DNA of 11,999 bases, taken from the NCBI GenBank assembly GCA_016935935.1, contig JAFGPZ010000252.1, positions 1 to 11,999 on the forward strand. Reading direction: 5' to 3'. Below are positions 6,225 through 11,999 of the stretch, one piece after another (position 1 is the first letter of the stretch; the number at the start of each line of letters is the position of its first letter). Both the position numbers and the translations under genes were made by a program. A model generated the notes under the pieces. It saw only the letters and a list, made by a program, of their open reading frames with translations, was not told where the DNA came from and made no database searches. This DNA comes from Deltaproteobacteria bacterium. Lineage in GTDB: Bacteria; Desulfobacterota; Syntrophia; Syntrophales; UBA2210.

Positions 6225-7097
6225 GTGAACTTCGGTGGCATTGATGAAGAGTATTCATCCCTCGGCGCGGCTGATTTTGTAATAGTGCCCATTCCCTATG
6301 ATTTAACCGCCAGTTATCAGTCGGGATCGAGAAAAGGCCCTGCGGCGATTATTGACGCATCCTTACAACTTGAACTTTATGATGAGGAACTCGGCGTGGA
6401 GACTTACCATGCCGGGATACATACGATGTCTTCCATAGAACCTGATGCAAGGGGTCCGGAGCAGATGACGGACAAGATTTACCTGGAAATAAAGAAGATT
6501 GCAGACATGGATAAAATTCCCGTTATCCTTGGAGGAGAACATACTGTTACCGTCGGCGCTGTCAGGGCCATGAAGGAGCGATATCCCCAGATATCAGTAC
6601 TTCATCTCGATGCGCATGCAGACATGAGGGATACCTATCAGGGAAGCCTCTACAGCCATGCCTGTGTTGGTCGAAGAATATGGGAAATTTGTCCTCTGGT
6701 CCAAGTTGGTGTCAGAAGTATGTCTGGAGAATGCGCGGAATTTATTAAGCAAAAGGGGATAAAGGTATTTTCGCCCGATTTCAGGGATGAGAATGCAGAT
6801 TGGGTAAAAAAAATCAGTGAAATTTTTGAAAAAGATGTGTATATAACCGTCGATCTCGACGTATTCGATCCCTCCATTATGCCGGCTACAGGGACTCCGG
6901 AACCGGGAGGTCTGTACTGGAAAGACATATTGCAACTCGTAAGGGAGGTTTCCGGGAAATGCCGGGTCCGGGGTTTTGACATAGTGGAGCTTGCCCCCAT
7001 TCCGGGGATGATTGCCTCGGATTTTACGGCCGCAAAACTTGCTTACAGGATCATGGGTTATATCGAAGGACGGCATTCCACCGATCGAGTACCGTAG
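6225..7097 (+). CDS. speB: Agmatinase SpeB (ureohydrolase family)
   Basis: Agmatinase hydrolyses agmatine to putrescine and urea in the cytoplasm using two Mn2+ ions. The 290-residue product shows all ureohydrolase metal ligands: His106 in GGEHTVT, Asp129, His131 and Asp133 in DAHADMRD, and Asp210 and Asp212 in TVDLDVFDPS. The following ATGTPEPGG stretch is typical of agmatinases; arginases and formiminoglutamases vary more there. I chose the GTG at 6225 because GAGGTG (6213-6218) lies 6 nt before it; GTG at 6216 and TTG at 6222 are in frame and would add one to three residues. The next gene is an arginine decarboxylase that makes agmatine, so the pair forms an arginine to putrescine route and supports agmatinase over arginase. 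It follows lpxH by 62 bp, with a possible own promoter. Confidence 0.92.
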   Translation: MNFGGIDEEYSSLGAADFVIVPIPYDLTASYQSGSRKGPAAIIDASLQLELYDEELGVETYHAGIHTMSSIEPDARGPEQMTDKIYLEIKKIADMDKIPVILGGEHTVTVGAVRAMKERYPQISVLHLDAHADMRDTYQGSLYSHACVGRRIWEICPLVQVGVRSMSGECAEFIKQKGIKVFSPDFRDENADWVKKISEIFEKDVYITVDLDVFDPSIMPATGTPEPGGLYWKDILQLVREVSGKCRVRGFDIVELAPIPGMIASDFTAAKLAYRIMGYIEGRHSTDRVP

Positions 7098-7140
7098 ACG
7101 GGAATATTGTGCACGTTAATAATACAGTAAATAAGAGAGT

Positions 7141-7695
7141 ATGAAAGTGATTAATTTTGTACCCCGAAGGTTATTTTTTACAAAAGGTGTTGGTTCGCAT
7201 AAGGATGAGCTTCAGTCTTTCGAATTGGCCTTGAGAGACGCCGGCATAGAAAAGTGCAATCTTGTGAAGGTGTCCAGTATCTTTCCGCCGGGCTGTAAGG
7301 TTATTTCCAAAGCTCGAGGTTTGAAGGAATTACGTCCCGGGATGATAACATACTGCGTGATGAGTCATCTAAGCAGTGATGAACCAAGAAGGTTGCTTGT
7401 AGCGTCTGTGGGATGCGCAATTCCTGCCGATAAGAGGGCTTATGGATATATCAGCGAGCACCACGCCTTTGGACAGAAGGAAGTCGTAGCGGGAGATTAT
7501 GCCGAAGACATGGCTGCTGCAATGCTGGCATCGACACTGGGTATAGATTTTGATGTTGATGCGGGCTGGGATGAGAGAGAAGAAATCTTCAAAATTAGCG
7601 GGAAAATAGTTAAAACAAGAAACATTACACAATCTGCCGTAGTAAAAAACAAAGGCTACACAACAGTCCTGGCGGCCGTTGTTTTTCTTTTTTAA
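7141..7695 (+). CDS. pdaD: Pyruvoyl-dependent arginine decarboxylase
   Basis: The enzyme decarboxylates arginine to agmatine with a protein-derived pyruvoyl group instead of PLP. The 184-residue proenzyme contains KVSSIFPPGCK; by analogy with the Methanocaldococcus enzyme, self-cleavage between Ser45 and Ser46 would give a beta chain (1-45) and an alpha chain (46-184) whose Ser46 becomes pyruvoyl. Other conserved blocks are GVGSHKDELQSFELAL near the N-terminus, ASVGCAIP, GYISEHHAFGQKE, and a C-terminal TTVLAAVVF strand. Length is normal or slightly long. It follows speB by 43 bp and supplies its substrate. No strong ribosome binding site is visible (GAGAG directly before the ATG at best). The last codons lie inside an intrinsic terminator, so the hydrophobic tail residues are encoded by the terminator's T-run. 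Confidence 0.92.
   Translation: MKVINFVPRRLFFTKGVGSHKDELQSFELALRDAGIEKCNLVKVSSIFPPGCKVISKARGLKELRPGMITYCVMSHLSSDEPRRLLVASVGCAIPADKRAYGYISEHHAFGQKEVVAGDYAEDMAAAMLASTLGIDFDVDAGWDEREEIFKISGKIVKTRNITQSAVVKNKGYTTVLAAVVFLF
7660..7693 (+). terminator. Intrinsic terminator inside the 3' end of the arginine decarboxylase gene
   Basis: ACAAC (7660-7664) pairs with GTTGT (7678-7682). After an A-C mismatch, GTC (7666-7668) pairs with GGC (7674-7676) with one wobble. The run TTTTTCTTTTTT (7682-7693) follows. The T-run encodes the last residues and runs into the TAA stop (7693-7695). It should end the PHP-lpxH-speB-pdaD transcript and insulate the kinase gene. Confidence 0.6.
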
Positions 7696-7777
7696 AAAAC
7701 CATCGCCTGAGTTCTCTTTCTTTTTATTCTGAGACATGAGATTGTAACAGAATCCTTATACAGGAGAACAGGGACCC

Positions 7778-9994
7778 ATGCCTCTTTTAAAGGAAACAGG
7801 CCTTTACATGTTCCCCCCTCTGATGGGGTTCTTCGTCTTTTTGGTACTCTCACTTATTTCTCTGATCAGGGGAAGAAAAAATCATACAAACCGCTTATTC
7901 GCGGCCATTTGCTTCCTGGGAGCGCTGATCAATATTGACGTTGCCGCCGTGTCTTTTCTGTCCAATAAGACACTTGCTCTTCGAATCGACAGGCTGGTCT
8001 ATCTCTTCTTTGTTTTCAGCATTCCCGTATATATAAGGTTCACACATTATTTCCTCGACATCAAAGACAGACGCTGGCTGGAAATCATGGCATATATTTT
8101 CAGCCTTGTTATGCTTATTTTTACACAGACCGGCTATTTCATCACTGGACTTACCGATTCTCCCTTCGGGACCATAGCAAAGGCCGGTATAGCCTTCCAT
8201 GTATTTTCAATCGCAGGTGGATTTACCGCAATCTACTGTCTGTCAACCCTGTTTATCGGAATAAAAAGGGCCAGGGAAAGCATCAGGAAAAACAGGATAA
8301 AGTATGTATTTGCAGGACTTGGATTAAGCGCTTTTCTGATTCTCCTGAACTCTTTACCCGTAATAGGTTTAGACATATATCCCTTAGGTAATTTCAGCTT
8401 TATTCCCGCCATAATTCTCGCCGTTGGTGTTTTAAAATATGACCTCCTCGATATCGGTTCAGTTATTAGAAAGGGAACGGTCTATTTTCTTTTAACGGGG
8501 ATACTGACCATTATCTACATCCTGGTCATCTACATATTTAACATTTTCTTCATGGGGTATAGCGACGCTGGTTTTTTCTTCCTGCCGCTTATGTCGGCGC
8601 TCCTGATTGTCCTTCTGTTCAACCCGGTGAGGGAATGGGTGCAGGGTCTGGTGGATAATCTTTTCTATCGCGGAAAGTACGACTACCACAAAACACTTCT
8701 GGAAATGAGTGATTTGATGACATCCCTGCTGAAGTTGGACCAAATAACCGAGCGCCTGCTTGATTCTATATCAACAGCGACCGGGGCGAGTTCCGCAACT
8801 CTAATAATTCTGGGAAGAGATGATACAGAGATGGATGTTTATTTTAGAGGGCAATCTGAGTCGGAAGAGATTAAGACGGAACTTCTGAAACAAAACGACG
8901 CGCTGGGAAAAATATTTGCCGGACACAGGGGGGCGCTGAACAAATCTTATGTGGAGAGGATTCTGGACGCCGGAGAGGCCAGAGACGGAGTAGTTGAACT
9001 GTTTAAAAATCTGAACGCTGCGATATTTTTCCCCATTGTTTCCAGAGAGAAACTTACGGGCATCATAGCGCTTGGGGAGAAAAAATCCGGAGAGCTCTTT
9101 GTGGAAGAGGATTTGGAGCTTCTCACAACTCTTGCAAATCAGAGTGCCATCGCTATAGAAAACGCCCGGATATACGGTGAGCTGGAAAACCTGAACATGA
9201 AACTGGAGAAAAAGGTTGCAAAAAGGACGGCAGAGCTTGTTAAAACACTGGAGGAAAAGGAGAGAACACAGCAGGAACTCGTCCGGTCGGAAAGTCTTGC
9301 CGCGATCGGTCAACTCGTTGCCGGCACTGCTCATGAATTAAATAACCCTCTGGCAAGCGCATCCAGTCTTATACAGACCAGCGTCGAAGAAATAGATTCC
9401 TGGGATGGGGAAGCTCAATCTCATAATGAAGTGCTGGAAGACCTCAGATTTTCACTGAAAGAACTGAAGCGTGCGGAGCACATAGTAAAAAGTCTGCTTG
9501 GTCTTTCACGTCAAACACAGACATACGTTGAGCCTGTTAACATGAATGTCGTTATAGAAGACGCCTTGCGTGTGCTCTATAACCAGTACAAGCGACTAAA
9601 GATAACCATTAAAAAGGATTATGACCCGGAATTGCCGGAGATCGAGGGAAACTTTGCCAACCTGGGACAGGTTTTTATCAATGTAATAAAAAATGCCATT
9701 CAGGCTTTGCCCGAAGGGGAAGGTACCATAACATTGCTGACACGATACAGAAAAGAGGCAGACAGAGTGCTCATCGAATGCAGAGACACGGGCACAGGCA
9801 TACCTCCGGGAATGATGGGGAGCATCTTCAAACCTTTTTTTACTATAAAAAAACCGGGAGAGGGTACCGGATTGGGGCTCTATGTCTCGCATGAAATCAT
9901 CAAGAGACATGATGGAGACATATCAGTCAAGAGTGAAGAAGGGAAGGGTACTGTTTTTACTATAGAAATTCCCTGTAAAAGGAGATCGTCATGA
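7778..9994 (+). CDS. Membrane sensor histidine kinase: 7TM-type N-terminus, GAF, HisKA, HATPase
   Basis: The 738-residue protein has an N-terminal membrane region (about 10-285) with roughly eight hydrophobic segments, resembling the 7TM sensor region of histidine kinases. A GAF-like domain (about 310-465) ends in the typical 'ANQSAIAIENARIYGEL'. A charged coiled coil follows (466-505), then the dimerisation and phosphoacceptor domain with His519 in TAHELNNPLA. The HATPase domain has an N box (INVIKNAIQAL, 634-643), G1 (DTGTGIPPG, 670-678), F box (FKPFFTI) and G2 (GEGTGLGL, 694-701). All catalytic motifs are intact. The signal is unknown: either a membrane or periplasmic cue, or a GAF ligand. 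AGGAG (7762-7766) lies 11 nt before the ATG, a long spacing. The stop overlaps the receiver-cyclase start (ATGA), marking that protein as its probable partner. Confidence 0.9.
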   Translation: MPLLKETGLYMFPPLMGFFVFLVLSLISLIRGRKNHTNRLFAAICFLGALINIDVAAVSFLSNKTLALRIDRLVYLFFVFSIPVYIRFTHYFLDIKDRRWLEIMAYIFSLVMLIFTQTGYFITGLTDSPFGTIAKAGIAFHVFSIAGGFTAIYCLSTLFIGIKRARESIRKNRIKYVFAGLGLSAFLILLNSLPVIGLDIYPLGNFSFIPAIILAVGVLKYDLLDIGSVIRKGTVYFLLTGILTIIYILVIYIFNIFFMGYSDAGFFFLPLMSALLIVLLFNPVREWVQGLVDNLFYRGKYDYHKTLLEMSDLMTSLLKLDQITERLLDSISTATGASSATLIILGRDDTEMDVYFRGQSESEEIKTELLKQNDALGKIFAGHRGALNKSYVERILDAGEARDGVVELFKNLNAAIFFPIVSREKLTGIIALGEKKSGELFVEEDLELLTTLANQSAIAIENARIYGELENLNMKLEKKVAKRTAELVKTLEEKERTQQELVRSESLAAIGQLVAGTAHELNNPLASASSLIQTSVEEIDSWDGEAQSHNEVLEDLRFSLKELKRAEHIVKSLLGLSRQTQTYVEPVNMNVVIEDALRVLYNQYKRLKITIKKDYDPELPEIEGNFANLGQVFINVIKNAIQALPEGEGTITLLTRYRKEADRVLIECRDTGTGIPPGMMGSIFKPFFTIKKPGEGTGLGLYVSHEIIKRHDGDISVKSEEGKGTVFTIEIPCKRRSS

Positions 9995-10998
9995 TAGGAC
10001 TCTTGGTTGTAGATGATGAGGAAGGTGTAAGGAGGTCTCTCAAACGAGTACTTGAAAGAGACGGCTACGATATAATGCTTGCAGAAGATGGCAGCAAGGC
10101 CATCGATATCGTCAGAGAGAAAGGGGGCATTATCGAAACGGTAATATCGGATTACAAGATGCCCGGCATCGACGGCCTTGAAACACTTATAGAAATAGGT
10201 AGGATCAATCCTGAGATTACGAGGATCATGCTCACCGGCTATGCCACCATGGAGAGCGCCATTGAATCGGTTAATGCGGGAATCGACGGGTTTCTGACCA
10301 AACCCTTTGAAAACATAGAACTTAAGGCAAAGGTCAGAGAATACAATATCAAAAAGAGACTGAAGCAGTTTGTTTCGGAGAGCGTATACTCACAACTGCA
10401 GCAGATGGGGCAGAATATAACACCCGTAATAAAAAGGGTTACCATCCTTTTCTGCGATATACGAGGATTTACAAAGATGTCTGAACGACTGAGTGTAGAC
10501 AGAATGTCGGATATACTGAACGCCAACTATTTTTCTCCCCTGGACAATACTATATGTGAGTATAATGGAACGCTGGACAAACATATCGGCGACAGTATTA
10601 TGGGTATATTCGGAGCCCCCTTCACCTATGGAGACGATGTGGTAAAGGCCGTACTGTGTGCAATAGAAATGAGGGATCAGATGAACAGATTGAGCGAAAG
10701 CATTACCGAAGAAAGTGAAAAAATCGCTCTTGGTTTTGGCATCGGGACGGGCGATGCGCTGGCAGGTATTTTTGGTTCTTTCAGGAAAAAGGAATACACC
10801 GTCTTTGGACATCCTGTTATTGTGGCGGCACGCCTCGAAAGAATGGCCAAGCAAAATCAGATATTGATATGTGAGGAAACCTACAGGAATGTTAAGGATA
10901 CCGTGCTGATTGAAAAATTGGGTCCCATGCAACTTAAGGGAATTGAAGATGCAGTTAATGTTTACAGTGTTTTAGGGAAGAAAGAGAAAATGTCTTGA
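9991..10998 (+). CDS. Response regulator with class III adenylate/guanylate cyclase output domain
   Basis: The 335-residue protein joins a receiver domain (about 1-118) to a class III nucleotide cyclase domain (about 146-328) by a short linker. Receiver residues are complete: Asp8-Asp9, phosphoacceptor Asp54 in ISDYKMPG, Thr82 and Lys104 in TKPF. In the cyclase, metal ligands Asp156 (LFCDIRGFT) and Asp201 (HIGDSIMG) are present, as are Lys197 and Arg281. The usual GD-x-VN-x-A-x-RL block reads GHPVIVAARLE, so the base-selecting Asp is His274 and the transition-state Asn is Ile277. Product (cAMP, cGMP) and activity are therefore uncertain. No DNA-binding domain is present. The gene overlaps the kinase gene by 4 bp, so phosphorylation by that kinase presumably controls the cyclase. 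GGAG lies about 10 nt before the ATG. Confidence 0.9.
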   Translation: MIGLLVVDDEEGVRRSLKRVLERDGYDIMLAEDGSKAIDIVREKGGIIETVISDYKMPGIDGLETLIEIGRINPEITRIMLTGYATMESAIESVNAGIDGFLTKPFENIELKAKVREYNIKKRLKQFVSESVYSQLQQMGQNITPVIKRVTILFCDIRGFTKMSERLSVDRMSDILNANYFSPLDNTICEYNGTLDKHIGDSIMGIFGAPFTYGDDVVKAVLCAIEMRDQMNRLSESITEESEKIALGFGIGTGDALAGIFGSFRKKEYTVFGHPVIVAARLERMAKQNQILICEETYRNVKDTVLIEKLGPMQLKGIEDAVNVYSVLGKKEKMS

Positions 10999-11023
10999 CA
11001 TTTGGAAAGGATTCATTTAAGTG
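10995..11023 (+). promoter_or_regulatory. Probable promoter of the initiator tRNA
   Basis: A perfect TTGACA (10995-11000) overlaps the TGA stop of the cyclase gene. At 17 bp spacing lies TAAGTG (11018-11023), a poor -10. The predicted start is about 15 nt before the mature tRNA. The position just before a tRNA gene supports it; the weak -10 does not. Confidence 0.45.
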
Positions 11024-11042
11024 TACGACTCATTTCAAGTGA

Positions 11043-11119
<77 letters not shown>

Positions 11120-11129
11120 AAGTAAAATT

Positions 11130-11163
11130 GAGGGGGTAGGTGAGAATCAGCCCCTTTTCTTTT
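11130..11163 (+). terminator. Intrinsic terminator of the tRNA-fMet transcript
   Basis: AGGGG (11131-11135) pairs with CCCCT (11151-11155), with a possible extra G-U pair at the base and a 15-nt loop, followed by TTTTCTTTT (11155-11163). It starts 11 nt after the CCA end of the tRNA. Confidence 0.65.
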
Positions 11164-11339
11164 GTCATAAGATTATTCAAGCCTTCAAAAAGGTAATCGA
11201 GCTCAAGGCTTCAGTTTTAATGTATCAATCACCCTGGCTTCTCTGAAAAGAAAATATTTGGTGTAATAAGTAAGTGTTGAGAAACTGGGAGCGCATCCCT
11301 GTTAATATATAAACCGGTTAAAAAGGGGCAGAAATAAAA

Positions 11340-11423
11340 ATGCAGATATTTGGTTGCAGGATGCTTCAGATCTGGTCGATTTTAGTGATAAATAGTTTCA
11401 AGAAGCCCTTTTGTTTATGCTGA
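11340..11423 (+). CDS. Possible 27-aa upstream ORF before the RND gene
   Basis: An ATG at 11340 opens 27 codons ending in TGA (11421-11423), 4 nt before the RND start. AAGGGG (11323-11328) lies 11 nt before the ATG, a long spacing. The RND gene has no visible ribosome binding site of its own, so coupling through this short ORF is possible. The peptide (MQIFGCRMLQIWS...) resembles nothing I know. Its only support is position. A weak promoter-like pair, TTGAGA (11277-11282) and GTTAAT (11301-11306), lies upstream; otherwise I see nothing in 11164-11427. Confidence 0.2.
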   Translation: MQIFGCRMLQIWSILVINSFKKPFCLC

Positions 11424-11427
11424 ATCC

Positions 11428-11999
11428 ATGACCCTTCCTCAATTTTCAGTCAAAAGAAAGATCACTGTCCTCATGATGATTCTCATCATCATGCTCTTCG
11501 GAACCATTGCCTTCTCCCGCCTCGGTCTCGATATGATGCCGGAGCTTGAATATCCGGCAGTTTCCGTTGTTACAACATATGAAGGGGTATCATCCGAGGA
11601 TATAGAAAATCTGATAACAAAACCGATAGAGGGCGTTGTCAGCTCCATCAAGAATGTCAAGAATGTGACGTCCACATCGCAGGAGGGGGTTTCCGCCGTC
11701 ATCGTGGAATTTGAATGGGGTGTTACCCTTGATTTTGCCGCACAGGACGTGAGGGAAAAACTCTCCTGGCTTACCGATTATCTCCCCGACGATGCCGATT
11801 CGCCGCTGGTAGTTAAATTTAATACATCCGATTATCCCATTCTCTACTATGGCGTTACCGGCATGGAGGATACCAGAACTCTCAGAAAATACCTTATAGA
11901 CAACATAAAGCCGAGACTTGAACGGCTCGAAGGGGTTGCGTCTGTCTATATCATGGGTGGGCTTGAACGGGAGATTAACATCTTCGTGGACAGAGACAA
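11428..11999 (+). CDS. RND-family efflux transporter permease, N-terminal part (cut by window edge)
   Basis: The open frame runs from ATG 11428 to the window end (190 codons) of a protein that is normally over 1000 residues. The N-terminus is typical of the AcrB/MexB/CusA class: a short amphipathic start with basic residues, TM1 (about 11-30), 'LGLDMMPELEYPAVSVVTTYEGVS', then the first periplasmic porter segment with 'VREKLSWL' and 'LERLEGVASVYIMGG'. Such pumps use proton influx to export drugs, metals or lipids through a periplasmic adaptor and an outer-membrane channel. Neither partner gene is visible; here the permease is the first gene after the tRNA. No ribosome binding site is seen before the ATG, and no other in-frame start lies close upstream. 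Substrate class (HAE1 or HME) cannot be set from this fragment. Confidence 0.9.
   Translation, partial: MTLPQFSVKRKITVLMMILIIMLFGTIAFSRLGLDMMPELEYPAVSVVTTYEGVSSEDIENLITKPIEGVVSSIKNVKNVTSTSQEGVSAVIVEFEWGVTLDFAAQDVREKLSWLTDYLPDDADSPLVVKFNTSDYPILYYGVTGMEDTRTLRKYLIDNIKPRLERLEGVASVYIMGGLEREINIFVDRD

Noticed and set aside
8801..9334. Minus-strand frame of 177 codons in the kinase gene
   Set aside because: It is antisense to the GAF and coiled-coil coding region and has no recognisable domain or start signal.

Overview
The window looks like a chromosomal segment from a Gram-negative bacterium of moderate GC, most likely a Desulfobacterota (former Deltaproteobacteria) relative. Genes for lipid A synthesis and LPS export (lpxH-like, lptF, lptG) show an outer membrane. 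The pyruvoyl arginine decarboxylase plus agmatinase pair, and the 7TM-GAF histidine kinase next to a receiver-cyclase, are combinations I associate with that group. The lineage is inference. I see no insertion sequence, phage gene or CRISPR array.

Layout. Positions 1-434 (-) hold the start of a TrmH/SpoU-family RNA methyltransferase, cut by the window edge, with a good promoter at 511-539. Divergent to it, a strong promoter (631-659) starts a leader of about 200 nt, then alaC (890-2125, alanine-forming transaminase). lptG and lptF (2130-4551, -) form the inner-membrane part of the LPS exporter and converge on alaC. Divergent from lptF is a + strand cluster: a PHP-domain phosphoesterase, an overlapping LpxH-like hydrolase, agmatinase (speB) and pyruvoyl-dependent arginine decarboxylase. 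A terminator lies inside the 3' end of the last gene. Next come a membrane histidine kinase (7778-9994) and an overlapping receiver-adenylate/guanylate cyclase (9991-10998), then an initiator tRNA (11043-11119) with its terminator, and the start of an RND efflux pump (11428 to the window end).

Main discovery candidate: the alaC leader reads as a transcription attenuator that senses alanine supply. A short ORF (690-761) with a good Shine-Dalgarno carries four consecutive Ala codons. The Ala codons overlap the 5' arm of a pause hairpin. The 3' arm of that hairpin can instead pair with the 5' arm of an intrinsic terminator (782-818), giving the 1:2 / 2:3 / 3:4 geometry of classical amino-acid attenuators. 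A second strong terminator (825-858) follows just before alaC, and a further alternative helix could link the two. Because AlaC makes alanine, control codon and enzyme product match. I know of no described alanine-codon attenuator, but I could not search.

Second candidate: the cyclase output domain keeps both metal-binding Asp residues, the Lys and the Arg. It has His and Ile where the base-selecting Asp and the transition-state Asn normally stand, so its activity and nucleotide product are open.
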